Below, one piece after another: positions 51,095 to 59,879 of a stretch of DNA of 64,000 bases (position 1 is its first letter; every line of letters begins with the position of its first letter). Source of the stretch: Paractinoplanes lichenicola (GTDB lineage Bacteria > Actinomycetota > Actinomycetes > Mycobacteriales > Micromonosporaceae); contig NZ_JAENHO010000006.1 in NCBI RefSeq assembly GCF_016785085.1, positions 496,001 through 560,000 on the forward strand, read 5' to 3'. The translations under genes were made by a program, and so were the position numbers. The notes below the pieces were generated by a model. It made no database searches. It saw nothing but the letters and a program-made list of their open reading frames with translations, and was not told where the DNA came from.

Positions 51095-52999
51095 TCAGCC
51101 CTTGACTGCGCCCGCGGTGAGGCCCTCGGTGAGGAAGCGTTGGCCGAAGGCGTAGATGATTACGACGGGGATGCTGACCAGTAGGGAGGCCGCGGCGAGC
51201 TGGCCCTGGGGGACGACGTCGCCGGCGATCATTGACTGCATGCCGACGGGGAGGGTCTTGTATTCGTCCTTGGTGATGAACACGAAGGCGAAGAGGAATT
51301 CGTTCCACGCGTTGGTCAGGGTGAACAGGGCGACCGCGAGCAGGCCGGGCTTGGCCAGGGGCAGCACCACCCGGCCGAACGCCTGGATGCGCGAGCAGCC
51401 GTCGACCAGTGCGGCCTCTTCCAGGTCGGCCGGGATCGAGGAGAAGTAGCCGGCCAGCAGCCAGGTGGCGAACGGGATCGTGAAGGTCGGGTAGGTCAGC
51501 ACCAGCGACCACAACGAGTCGGTCAGCCGGGCCCCGATGAGCAGCTGGTAGAGCGGGATGAACAGCAACGCGCCCGGCATCACGTACGTCAGCAGCACCG
51601 TGACGGTGAAGCCCTGGGCCCCGCGGAAGCGCAGCCGGGCCAGGGCGTAGCCGGCCAGGACGGCGCAGATGAGGGCGACGATCGTGGACGCGGCCGACAC
51701 CATCAGGGTGTTGAGATACCAGCGGCCGAAGGGCTGGTTGGTGAACAGCGCGCCGAATTGTTCCCAGCTCCACGGGGCCGGCCACAGGTCGTTGACCCGG
51801 GCGACGACCTGCCCCTCGGTCTTGAACGCGGTGACGGCGATCCAATACATCGGGCCCAGCACGAAGGCCAGCAACGCGGTGAGGGCGACCCCGGACACGA
51901 CGGCTGACAGGCGGCGGCCGCTCGAGACGATCCGGCCGACCGCCACCGCGATCAGCAGGATCACCGCCAGGACCAGTGCCGCCTTCCAGAAGATCTGCGG
52001 CGACGCCCAGGCCAGCAGGCCGGTGACCAGCACCGCGAACGGCCACAGAGGAATCCGGCTCGGCGCGGTGGTGCCGGCGTCCTGGCGCAACAGCCGTACG
52101 AGGAAGAACACGAGGGCGGCGATGATCGGCAGCATGACGAGGGTGACCGCGGCCCCGGCGCCGTACTGGAGCTGCAGGATCGCTTTCGAGTAGGCGACGA
52201 GCACGTACGGCGCGGTGACGTCGCCCGGCCCGCCCTGGGTCAGCAGCCAGATCAGGTCGAAGTTGTTGAACGTCCAGATCGACGACAGGGTCACCGTCAC
52301 GGTGATCACGTGGCGCAGGCCGGGCAGCGTCACGTGCCGGAACCGTTGCAGCGCCGAGGCGCCGTCGATGGTCGCCGCCTCGTACTGGTCGGTGGGTATG
52401 GCTTTGAGCCCGGCGAGGAAGCAGACGGTGAAGAACGGCACCCCCTTCCACACGTTGACGAGGATCACGGACGGCATGGCCAGCGACGCGTCGGACAGCC
52501 AGCCCGCGGGCCAGCTGTCGACCAGATGCGTACTGGCCAGCAACGGCCCGATCCCCGAGCCGTCGAGCAGGCTGTTGACGCTGCCGAAGATCGGGTCGAG
52601 CAGCGCGCGCCAGCTGAACGCCGTCACCACCGTCGGCACTACCCACGGCACGAGCAGCAGCCCGGTCAGCAGGGCCCGGCCGCGCCGCAGGTTGTGCAGC
52701 AGCAGGGCCGCGGCCAGGCCCAGCACCACCTTGAAGAGCTCGGCGTAGGCGGTGAAGACGAAGGAGTTGACCACCCCCGTACGGAATTGGTCGTCGCCGG
52801 CCAGGGCCAGGTAGTTGCCGAGGCCGACGAAGACGCTCTGCGACCCGTGCCGCTCCGTGGTGCTGGTGATGATCGAGCGGAGGATCGGCACGAGCACCAG
52901 CGCGCCGACCAACACGGCCGTCGGTGCCAAGAACAGCGCTGCCAGCCGCCAGTCGCGACCGAGCCGCCGCTGGGTCGTCGTGAGGGAACCCAACCTCAC
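51095..52999 (-). CDS. Fused MalF-MalG type sugar ABC permease
   Basis: A single 634-residue frame holds two complete binding-protein-dependent permeases. Residues 1-300 are MalF-like with six spans and EAA loop EAATIDGASALQRFRHVTLP. Residues about 365-634 are MalG-like with EAA loop EEAALVDGCSRIQAFGRVVL and the ending GLTAGAVKG. Between them (about 300-365) are two more hydrophobic segments (LWPFAVLVTGLLAWASPQIF and ALVLAVILLIAVAV). An even number of added spans keeps both halves in the normal orientation. The two subunits are normally separate proteins. GTG at 52999 overlaps the binding-protein stop (GTGA). No ATPase gene is nearby; a shared MsiK-type ATPase is likely. Confidence 0.9.
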   Translation of the reverse strand: MRLGSLTTTQRRLGRDWRLAALFLAPTAVLVGALVLVPILRSIITSTTERHGSQSVFVGLGNYLALAGDDQFRTGVVNSFVFTAYAELFKVVLGLAAALLLHNLRRGRALLTGLLLVPWVVPTVVTAFSWRALLDPIFGSVNSLLDGSGIGPLLASTHLVDSWPAGWLSDASLAMPSVILVNVWKGVPFFTVCFLAGLKAIPTDQYEAATIDGASALQRFRHVTLPGLRHVITVTVTLSSIWTFNNFDLIWLLTQGGPGDVTAPYVLVAYSKAILQLQYGAGAAVTLVMLPIIAALVFFLVRLLRQDAGTTAPSRIPLWPFAVLVTGLLAWASPQIFWKAALVLAVILLIAVAVGRIVSSGRRLSAVVSGVALTALLAFVLGPMYWIAVTAFKTEGQVVARVNDLWPAPWSWEQFGALFTNQPFGRWYLNTLMVSAASTIVALICAVLAGYALARLRFRGAQGFTVTVLLTYVMPGALLFIPLYQLLIGARLTDSLWSLVLTYPTFTIPFATWLLAGYFSSIPADLEEAALVDGCSRIQAFGRVVLPLAKPGLLAVALFTLTNAWNEFLFAFVFITKDEYKTLPVGMQSMIAGDVVPQGQLAAASLLVSIPVVIIYAFGQRFLTEGLTAGAVKG

Positions 53000-54426
53000 T
53001 GCGGCAGCCCCTGCTGGGCGAAGATCTGCACCATCTTCGCGTGGGCCGCCGTCACGGCCGCAGCGGGCGCCGTGCCCTGCACGACCTGCTGCATCATGTC
53101 GGTCAGGACGTAGGCCGCGACGACGGCCTGCTGACCGGCGCTGGCCTTTTGCGGGAACTTCAGGCCGTTCTTGGTCGACAGCGGCAGCGGCTGCTGCGAC
53201 ATGGTGCGGACCATGGGGAACGCCGGGTCGCCGCCGGTGAAATACGGGTCGGCGTCCCAGACCTTCTGCCAGGCCGGCATGACCAGGCCGGGCGCCTCCT
53301 TCGACACCCCGACCAGCGCGGGCGCGGTGACCAGATATTGCGCCAGCAGCTTGGCCAGCGCGGCGTTCTTGGCCCCCTTGAAGACCACGAAGCCCTGGGA
53401 CTGGCCGAGCAGCAGCGACTTGTCGGTGGCCGGGCCGACGCAGTCCGAGAAGACGTGGGTGTTGTCGTACACGGGGTTCTTCTTGGTCTTGGAGTCGGCG
53501 TAGACGCTGAAGCTGTTGCGGGTGTAGCCGAGGACCCCGGCCAGCCAGTTCTCGTTGTTGCTGGTGTCGGTCCAGCTGGCCACCCCGGGCGGCAGCATCG
53601 GCTTGAACTTTCCGTTGGTGTAGATGTCGCCCAGGAAGGTCACCGCCTGCACCGTCTCGGGGGTGTCGAAGGTGACCTTGCGGCCGTCGTTGGAGGCGAT
53701 GGCCCCGCCGTACGAGTTGATCAGGGCCTCGATCATGCCGTTGCCGTCGCCCGAGCGGTTCACCGTCATGCCCCAGCCGAAGCGGCGCTTGCCCGGGTCC
53801 GAGATGGCCAGGCACACGTCGCGCAGCTCCTCCCAGGTGTAGACGTCCTTGGGGGCGATGCCCTTCTCCTGCATCCAGTCCTTGCGCAGGAACGACCCGA
53901 TCCCGATGAAGTGGTACGGAATGGCGTACCACTTGCCGTCGAAGACGCAGAAGTTCTTGGCCTCCGCGCAGGGCTCGCCGTACAGGGCGGTCAGCGCGGT
54001 GACGACATCGGTCACGTCCTCCAGGTCGCCCAGCGCGTGGAACTGCGCGATGAACCGGGAGTCGGTCATGAAGGCCAGGTCGCGGGCCACGCCACCCTTG
54101 ACCTCGGCGTCGATCTTGGCCACCACGTCACCGGCGTCGGCCTGCACCAGGCTGTTCTCGATCTTCGTGCCGGTGGCGTCGGCGAACTTCTTGATCGAGC
54201 TGTCGAGCGCCTCGTTGGCCGCCGTGGAGTAGAGCTTCTGCGACAGCAGCCCCATCGCGGTGCCCTTGAGCGAGGACGCCGCGTCGAGCAGTTCCTTCGG
54301 CACCTCGGCCTGCCCGCCGCCGGTCGACGAGGAGGTGCCACCGCACGCGGCCAGGCCGGCCGCGCCGAGCGCGCCCACCCCCAGCCCCAGAAAGTCGCGC
54401 CGAGACCATGACGTCCTGTCCCCCAT
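52996..54426 (-). CDS. Extracellular sugar-binding lipoprotein (Tat signal)
   Basis: A 476-residue solute-binding protein. The signal peptide has a twin-arginine motif (SRRDFLGLG) and lipobox LAAC, so it should be exported folded and lipid-anchored. The mature part fits family 1 binding proteins (KLYSTAANEALDSSIKKFAD, AFMTDSRFIAQFHALGDLED, YTWEELRDVCLAISDPGKRR, NWLAGVLGYTRNSFSVYADS). The ATG at 54426 follows AAGGAGG at 8 nt. It is divergent from nothing; the IclR-type gene lies upstream on the same strand. Direct repeats between promoter and start suggest control by that regulator. Substrate unknown. Confidence 0.88.
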   Translation of the reverse strand: MGDRTSWSRRDFLGLGVGALGAAGLAACGGTSSSTGGGQAEVPKELLDAASSLKGTAMGLLSQKLYSTAANEALDSSIKKFADATGTKIENSLVQADAGDVVAKIDAEVKGGVARDLAFMTDSRFIAQFHALGDLEDVTDVVTALTALYGEPCAEAKNFCVFDGKWYAIPYHFIGIGSFLRKDWMQEKGIAPKDVYTWEELRDVCLAISDPGKRRFGWGMTVNRSGDGNGMIEALINSYGGAIASNDGRKVTFDTPETVQAVTFLGDIYTNGKFKPMLPPGVASWTDTSNNENWLAGVLGYTRNSFSVYADSKTKKNPVYDNTHVFSDCVGPATDKSLLLGQSQGFVVFKGAKNAALAKLLAQYLVTAPALVGVSKEAPGLVMPAWQKVWDADPYFTGGDPAFPMVRTMSQQPLPLSTKNGLKFPQKASAGQQAVVAAYVLTDMMQQVVQGTAPAAAVTAAHAKMVQIFAQQGLPQ

Positions 54427-54453
54427 GACATTCGCCTCCTTCGCCACGTCACT

Positions 54454-54485
54454 GTTCGAGATATCGAACCGTGTTCGAAATATCG
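54454..54485 (-). promoter_or_regulatory. Direct-repeat operator, GTTCGA(G/A)ATATCG twice
   Basis: GTTCGAGATATCG at 54454-54466 and GTTCGAAATATCG at 54473-54485 recur with a 19-bp period; the first extends to the palindrome GTTCGA-gata-TCGAAC (54454-54469). They lie just downstream of the predicted promoter of the binding-protein gene and are a plausible site for the IclR protein encoded upstream. Confidence 0.72.
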
Positions 54486-54500
54486 TCTAGAGTGGACGCG

Positions 54501-54530
54501 ACGGTAGAGGACCCCGACGAAGGGTGTCAA
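54501..54530 (-). promoter_or_regulatory. Predicted promoter of the sugar importer operon
   Basis: On the minus strand TTGACA (54530-54525) and TACCGT (54506-54501) are 18 bp apart. The start of transcription would fall just before the repeat operator. Confidence 0.62.
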
Positions 54531-54568
54531 TGTCCCGATGCGGCTTTTGGCCGGTAACGCTAAGCGGG

Positions 54569-55333
54569 CTACCGGGCCGAGTGACCCATGCGGGCCGACA
54601 GCGTGGCCGCCCCGTCCCGCACGAGCGCGGTCCATTCCTCGTGCGCCTGCGCGGTCCAGCGGATGATCGGCGCGGAGACGCTCATGGCCGCGATGAGGAC
54701 GCCGGCATGATCCCGGATCCCGGCGGCGACGCAGCGCATGGCGGTGTCGGACTCGCCGACGTCGACCGCGACACCCTCGGCCCGTACGCCCTCGAGCTGG
54801 GCGCGCAGCCGGTCGGGGTCGGTGACGCTCTCCGGCGTCATGCCGGGCAGGACGCCCTTGGCCAGGACGGCGTCCAGTGCAGCCCGATCAAGACCGGACA
54901 GCAAGACCTTGCCGACCGCGGTGCAGTGAGCCGGCAGCCGCCGCCCGACCGCGGACACCATCCGTACGGGATGGGTGCTGTCGACCTTGACGAGGTAGAT
55001 GACGTCGGCCCCGTCGAGCACGGCCACGTGCACCGCCTCGTTGCAGGCGGCGGCCACGTCGCGCGTGACGATCTGGGCCTCGCGCACCAGGTCGAGCCGC
55101 CCGGCGAACGCGGCGCCGAGCTGGAACAACGGCATGCCGAGCCGATACTGCACCGGCTGACCCGGGACGGGGATCAGGTAGGAGCGTTCCACGAGCGTGA
55201 CGAGCAGCTCGTGCACGGTGGTGCGGGGCAGGTCGAGCCGCTCCATCACGTCGCGGGCCGACAACTGGGGGCGGTCCAGGAACAGCTCGAGGAGGTCGAG
55301 CGCGCGGACGACCGCCGGTACGACGCGGGCCAT
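54569..55333 (-). CDS. IclR-family regulator
   Basis: A 254-residue regulator. N-terminal winged helix (VVRALDLLELFLDRPQLSAR, DVMERLDLPRTTVHELLVTL), then an IclR effector domain (ACNEAVHVAVLDGADVIYLV, VRMVSAVGRRLPAHCTAVGK, MRCVAAGIRDHAGVLIAAMS). The ATG at 55333 lies 7 nt after TACCCT (minus strand 55346-55341) with no Shine-Dalgarno, so it is leaderless. It stands between the sugar importer genes and the divergent FAH-family enzyme gene and probably controls both. Its likely site is the GTTCGA repeat at 54454-54485. Confidence 0.9.
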   Translation of the reverse strand: MARVVPAVVRALDLLELFLDRPQLSARDVMERLDLPRTTVHELLVTLVERSYLIPVPGQPVQYRLGMPLFQLGAAFAGRLDLVREAQIVTRDVAAACNEAVHVAVLDGADVIYLVKVDSTHPVRMVSAVGRRLPAHCTAVGKVLLSGLDRAALDAVLAKGVLPGMTPESVTDPDRLRAQLEGVRAEGVAVDVGESDTAMRCVAAGIRDHAGVLIAAMSVSAPIIRWTAQAHEEWTALVRDGAATLSARMGHSAR

Positions 55334-55386
55334 GCCGACGAGGGTATCCGGAGTGTTTCCGCACCTCACAAACCTAGGATGAGCGA

Positions 55387-56226
55387 ATGTCGATATCCCT
55401 TCACCACCTGCGGACCGGCGACGCGACGCGGTGGGCGGTGCGCGCGGACGGCGGATGGCGCGCGCTCGACGGCACTCTGGCCGGCCTGCTCACCGTGCCG
55501 CTCGAGCAGGCCCGGGCCACGATCGAGGCGGCGGCCCGCGAAGCCACCGGTGACCAGCCCGGTGAGCAGGTGCTTCCCCCGCTCGACGAGCAGGAGGTGT
55601 GGGCGGCCGGAGTGACCTACCTGCGCAGCCGGGACGGCCGCAAAGAGGAGTCCGGGCACGGCTCGCTCTACGACCACGTCTACGACAACGACCGTCCCGA
55701 GCTCTTCTTCAAGTCCAGTCCCTGGCGGGTGGTGGGCGACGGCGACGCGGTGGGGATCCGGGCCGACTCGGGATGGGACGTGCCCGAGGCGGAGGTCGGC
55801 CTGGTGCTCAACTCGGCCGGGGAGGTCTTCGGCTACACCCTGGGCAACGACATGAGCAGCCGGTCGATCGAGGGCGAGAACCCGCTCTACCTGCCGCAGG
55901 CCAAGTTCTATGACCGTGCTTGCGCCCTGGGCCCGGCGATCGTGCCGGCCTGGGCGATCGACCCGGGTCCGATCCCGGTCGGGTTGCGGGTGCTGCGGGA
56001 GGGCCGCGAGGTCTTCGCCGGCACGACGTCGACGGCGGCGATGGCCCGCGGCTTCGACGATCTGGCCGCCTGGCTGTTCCGGGCGCTGAGCTTCCCGGCC
56101 GGCGTGGTGCTGCTGACCGGAACCGGAGTCGTCCCGGAGGCCGGTTTCACCTCGCGGCCCGGCGACGTGATCGAGATCTCGTCGGCGGCGCTCGGGACGC
56201 TGACCAATCCCGTCGTCACGATCTAG
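55387..56226 (+). CDS. Fumarylacetoacetase-fold enzyme, possibly a sugar-acid dehydratase
   Basis: A 279-residue protein of the FAH superfamily: WAAGVTYLRSRDGRKEES (about 77-94), PELFFKSSPWRVVG, WDVPEAEVGLVLNSAGEVFG (with metal-binding Glu) and YTLGNDMSSRSIEGENPLYL. This sub-pattern resembles the 2-keto-3-deoxy-sugar-acid dehydratases such as those acting on D-arabinonate. That would fit the sugar importer and IclR gene beside it, but the substrate is inference. TAGGAT (55375-55380) lies 6 nt before the ATG, a leaderless arrangement. The stop overlaps the stop of the convergent helicase gene. Confidence 0.87.
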   Translation: MSISLHHLRTGDATRWAVRADGGWRALDGTLAGLLTVPLEQARATIEAAAREATGDQPGEQVLPPLDEQEVWAAGVTYLRSRDGRKEESGHGSLYDHVYDNDRPELFFKSSPWRVVGDGDAVGIRADSGWDVPEAEVGLVLNSAGEVFGYTLGNDMSSRSIEGENPLYLPQAKFYDRACALGPAIVPAWAIDPGPIPVGLRVLREGREVFAGTTSTAAMARGFDDLAAWLFRALSFPAGVVLLTGTGVVPEAGFTSRPGDVIEISSAALGTLTNPVVTI

Positions 56227-58850
56227 GTGGCGAGATCCAGGGCGGCCCGCCGGGGGTCGCCGTTCCACCGGCTCGCGAAGGCGTCCCGGAGCCGCCAACC
56301 GGCCTGGGTCAGGGCGCGGCGACGGGCCAGGTGCGCCTCGGGGCCGTCCGGGTGGGGCGCGCAGAGGATGCCGGTCGGGCTCTCGGGCGGGCCGATGCAG
56401 AGGTCGATCGTCCAACGGCCCACCCCGTACGAGGGTCTGGTGATCACGTCGAGGCGGAGCAGCTCGGTCGCCAGCTCCGCGGCCCACCCCGGCGGCACCT
56501 CGGCGTCCGGCTGGGCGACGGCGCGCGGGCCGGACGCGTACGCGAAGAACTCGCCGAGCAAACCGTCCGGCTGCTCGACGGCCGTCACCACCACGAGTTT
56601 GCGCCGGGCGCGGGTCACCATCACGTTGAACAGGTTGGGATCGGCCACGAACCGGCGGCGGCCGGGCGGGTCGTCGGGTCGCAGGCCGAGCGAGACGATC
56701 ACGACGTCGGCCTCGCTGCCCTGAAAGGCGTGCACCGTGCCCACGCGCAGGCCCAGCTCCTCGATCCGCTCGACCGGGTAGGCCTCGACCAGCGCCGCCT
56801 CCAACGCGTCGGCCTGAGGACGGAACGGCGAGATCACCCCGATCCCCCGGGTGCCGGCCGCCGCCTCCTTCTCGACCGCGGCCAGCACCGCGGCGATCTC
56901 GTCCGACGCGTGCACCACGTCGATCGCGTCCGCGTGCTCACTCGCCGGCGTCCGGGTCAGGACGTCGAGCCGGTCGCCGTAGAAGCGCCGCGCCGAGAAG
57001 CCGATCAGGTGCGGCACGCTGCGGTGATGCTCGGCCAGCCAGGTCGCCGGGGCGGCCCCCGCGGCCAGGTCGTAGGCGCTGACCCGGCGCACGTCCAGCC
57101 GCTCGTCGGCCTCGTGCCGGGCCAGCACGCCGGCCACGTCGACGTCGCTCACGAACGACACGAACCGCAGCTGCCGCGGGTCGCCCACCACCAGCGCGCG
57201 GCGGGCCCGGGCCAGCACCGGGGCCGCGCGCACCTGGTCGACGTGGGACGCCTCGTCCAGCACGACCAGGTCGAACATGCCGGGCGCGGCGGGCAGCAGA
57301 TCCTCGACGTCGGCGACCGTGCCGATCCACAGCGGCAGGGCGCGCACCAGCGGCCCGGCCTCGATCGTGGCGAGCAGCTCGCGGCGGCGGTTGCGGCCGG
57401 CTCGCAGCGCCACGCCCAGGTCGGCGGCGCCGCGGCGGGCCGCCCGATCCCACCGACGCGCGCTGCGAGCACTGCGTCGCATCGCGTCGCCGATCGCCCG
57501 GGCCAGCGCGTTCTCGGCGTCGTGGAGGACGGCCCACTGCGGCTCGAGGTCGGTGCCGCCGGTCGCGGCCAGGTGGGCGGCGGCCTGCTGAGCGGCGGCC
57601 GCGGCCAAAGCATCCCGTACGTGCTCGGCCGCGCCCATCCGCCGCAGCGTCCACCATCGGGCCAGGCCACCCCGGTCGAGCCGGGCCGCGACCCGTTCCG
57701 GATCGACGCCGTCCCGGAACGCGCCGGGCACATCGGCGGCCAGTTCCGCGAGCCGGGGTTGCCAGTCCGGCAGCCCGGCCGCCCGCATCTCGAGCTCGAG
57801 CGCCGCCGTCACCCGAGACCGCATTTCCCGTACGCCCGCAAGCGCGCGCCGCACCGCCTCGGCGTCGGCCCGCACCTCGCCGTCGCTCGCGCCGCTGTCG
57901 AGACCGGCGGTGAGCTCGGCGGCCAGGCTCTCCCGCCGGGCCGCGTCGCCGAACAGCACCGGAACCGGCCCCGGATAGCGTTCGAGCAGCCCGGCCAGCA
58001 CCTCGGCGGCGTGCGGCGACTGGGTGGCCACGAGCACCGACCCGCCGCGGTGCACCACCTCGAGCGCGGCCGCGACGACGGTGTGGCTCTTGCCGTTGCC
58101 CGGCGGCCCCGAGACGACGGTGACCGGGGCCGTGCGCACGCGCCGCACCACTTCCGCCTGGGCCTCGCTCAACGGCAACGGCGAGACCACCTCCGTACGG
58201 TCCTCTTCGGACTCCTCGCACGTGTCGTAGAGCGCGGCCAGCGCCGTGCCCGCCAGCTCGCGGCCCGCCCAGCTGCGCAGACTGTCGGCGAGCCCGGCCC
58301 CGAAGACGTCCCGCACCACGAACAGCGCGGGCTCGGGCACCAGCACGACCCGGTCGTTGGGGGCGCGGCGGCCGGTGGCCAGCGCGTCGACCGGCAACCC
58401 CGTCGCCTCGGCGGCCGACCACAGCCAGGCCTTGCTGCCCGTCGCCGCCAGCCAGCCCGGCCCGGCCACCCCCGGCGCCGCCTCGAGCGCGGCCGCGAGC
58501 GTGCGGTTCCCGATCTGCGGCGTGATCTCGACGTCGCCGGCCGGGACGATCCGATAGCCGAGCAGGCCACGTTCGAGCTGAACGGGCTGGCTCAGCAACG
58601 GCACCCTGACCTTGCGGGGCTTGCCCTCGATCTCGGCCCGCCCGACCAGGAAACCCCAGCCCCGGCGCAGCGGACGCTCCTCCCGATGCAACGCACCGAT
58701 CGCGGCGAGCCGGTTGGCCTCCTTGGTGCGCCCCACCCGCTCCGCGTCATCCAGCCACACGAGCGGCCCACCCCGGCTGACGTCCAGCTCACGATCATTC
58801 CCGGCCGGCGCCAGGTCGGCCAGCACCTCGAGCACGCGTGACGGCACCAT
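56223..58850 (-). CDS. SF1 (DNA2/SMUBP2-like) helicase
   Basis: An 875-residue protein. An N-terminal region of about 210 residues (LVWLDDAERVGRTKEANRLA) is followed by a UvrD/DNA2-like superfamily 1 helicase core. It has Walker A VSGPPGNGKSHT (about 240), a long insertion, DLVVLDEASHVD (about 535), VVGDPRQLRFVSF, EHHRSVPHLIGFSARRFY, VGTVHAFQGSEADVVIVSLG (about 710) and FNVMVTRARRKLVVV. The last 110 residues (GVGRWTIDLCIGPPESPTGI) look like a restriction-endonuclease-like fold often attached to such helicases. Leaderless: TAGCCT (minus strand 58864-58859) ends 8 nt before the ATG. A role in DNA repair or defence is possible. Confidence 0.88.
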   Translation of the reverse strand: MVPSRVLEVLADLAPAGNDRELDVSRGGPLVWLDDAERVGRTKEANRLAAIGALHREERPLRRGWGFLVGRAEIEGKPRKVRVPLLSQPVQLERGLLGYRIVPAGDVEITPQIGNRTLAAALEAAPGVAGPGWLAATGSKAWLWSAAEATGLPVDALATGRRAPNDRVVLVPEPALFVVRDVFGAGLADSLRSWAGRELAGTALAALYDTCEESEEDRTEVVSPLPLSEAQAEVVRRVRTAPVTVVSGPPGNGKSHTVVAAALEVVHRGGSVLVATQSPHAAEVLAGLLERYPGPVPVLFGDAARRESLAAELTAGLDSGASDGEVRADAEAVRRALAGVREMRSRVTAALELEMRAAGLPDWQPRLAELAADVPGAFRDGVDPERVAARLDRGGLARWWTLRRMGAAEHVRDALAAAAAQQAAAHLAATGGTDLEPQWAVLHDAENALARAIGDAMRRSARSARRWDRAARRGAADLGVALRAGRNRRRELLATIEAGPLVRALPLWIGTVADVEDLLPAAPGMFDLVVLDEASHVDQVRAAPVLARARRALVVGDPRQLRFVSFVSDVDVAGVLARHEADERLDVRRVSAYDLAAGAAPATWLAEHHRSVPHLIGFSARRFYGDRLDVLTRTPASEHADAIDVVHASDEIAAVLAAVEKEAAAGTRGIGVISPFRPQADALEAALVEAYPVERIEELGLRVGTVHAFQGSEADVVIVSLGLRPDDPPGRRRFVADPNLFNVMVTRARRKLVVVTAVEQPDGLLGEFFAYASGPRAVAQPDAEVPPGWAAELATELLRLDVITRPSYGVGRWTIDLCIGPPESPTGILCAPHPDGPEAHLARRRALTQAGWRLRDAFASRWNGDPRRAALDLAT

Positions 58851-58858
58851 CGCCGCCG

Positions 58859-58868
58859 AGGCTACCGT
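58859..58868. promoter_or_regulatory. Bidirectional promoter with overlapping -10 elements
   Basis: TAGCCT on the minus strand (58864-58859) and TACCGT on the plus strand (58863-58868) share the central TA step. Each lies 6-8 nt before a start codon (helicase ATG at 58850, kinase GTG at 58875), so both transcripts would be leaderless and come from one melted region. Confidence 0.62.
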
Positions 58869-58874
58869 GACCTG

Positions 58875-59774
58875 GTGGAAGAGCACCGCCCGCGGTTGTC
58901 CGACGCCCCCGACGCCGTACGGGAAATGGTGGAAAGCCTGCTCGGTGAGCCGATCGTGGCCGAGCACCCCGCGAGCGCGGGCTTCACGCCGTCGATCGCC
59001 TCGGAGGTGGCCGGCGCGGGCGGCAGGCGCCTCTTCGTCAAGGTCGGCACCGACGACGCCGGCCTGATCCTGGCTGCGGTGACCGGCTCGCTGGCACCCC
59101 GGCTGGTGGGCAGCGGTGTTGTCGGCGAGTGGCGGATCGCCGCGTACGAGGTGGTCGAGGGCGAACCGGTGACCCGCTGGCACACCGCCGACCTGCCCCG
59201 ATTGGTGCCGGCCGTGCGACGCCTGGCAGAGCTCAGCCCGGTGCGCGGCAGCACCCCGTACGCGGAAGCCTTTGTCCCGATGCTGGGCACGTGGCGGGCG
59301 CTCAACGGTGACGGTCCTCGGGTGGATCACCTGCGCGGGCGGCGGCTGCCCGTCGACCTGCCGATCCCGCTGCTCGCCGACCTGGAAAGCCGGTGGCTGG
59401 ACGCCCTCGCCGACGGCACCGCGCTGCACCACGGCGACCTGCGCCGCGACAACTTCATCCGCCGGCCGGACGGGCGGCTCGTGATCGTGGACTGGACCCA
59501 CCTGTGGACGGCCCCGGGCTGGATGGACGTGGTGCGCCTGGGCCCGGACGTGGCCGCTTGTGGACATGATCCCGAGTGGTTGCTGCGGGCCTGCCGGCCG
59601 GACGCGCCCGCCGACGGGGTGAACGTGGCGCTGGCCGGATTGGCCGGTCGAGCCTGGCGCGACGGGCACCTGCCGGGGCCCACCGCACTGCGGCACATGC
59701 AGCGCGAACAGGGCTTACACACGCTGCGCTGGCTGGCGGCGCGGCTCGCATCGACTCCCACGCCTCGCGGCTGA
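58875..59774 (+). CDS. APH/choline-kinase-fold phosphotransferase
   Basis: A 299-residue protein of the aminoglycoside phosphotransferase superfamily. The catalytic loop LHHGDLRRDNF (about 191-201) and the metal-binding IVDWTHLWTAPGWMDVVRLG (about 211-230) are intact. The N-lobe has a plausible ATP-binding lysine in LFVKVGTDD (about 54-62). The substrate could be an amino sugar, an antibiotic or another small alcohol; none can be inferred. GTG at 58875 is leaderless. It is divergent from the helicase gene and followed by a hairpin at 59844. Confidence 0.86.
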   Translation: MEEHRPRLSDAPDAVREMVESLLGEPIVAEHPASAGFTPSIASEVAGAGGRRLFVKVGTDDAGLILAAVTGSLAPRLVGSGVVGEWRIAAYEVVEGEPVTRWHTADLPRLVPAVRRLAELSPVRGSTPYAEAFVPMLGTWRALNGDGPRVDHLRGRRLPVDLPIPLLADLESRWLDALADGTALHHGDLRRDNFIRRPDGRLVIVDWTHLWTAPGWMDVVRLGPDVAACGHDPEWLLRACRPDAPADGVNVALAGLAGRAWRDGHLPGPTALRHMQREQGLHTLRWLAARLASTPTPRG

Positions 59775-59843
59775 GACGTGGTGAGCCTATTTATCCACAG
59801 GCCCCCGGGCCGGCCCGGAGCTGGCGCCCTCCCCCACTACGTC

Positions 59844-59879
59844 GGCCTTGCTAGTCACTCACCAGTGACCAGCAGGGCC
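59844..59879 (+). terminator. Terminator-like hairpin after the phosphotransferase gene
   Basis: GGCCTTGCT-a-GTCACT-cacc-AGTGAC-c-AGCAGGGCC makes a 15-bp stem with one mismatch, one wobble pair and a 4-nt loop, 70 nt after the stop. Confidence 0.65.
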
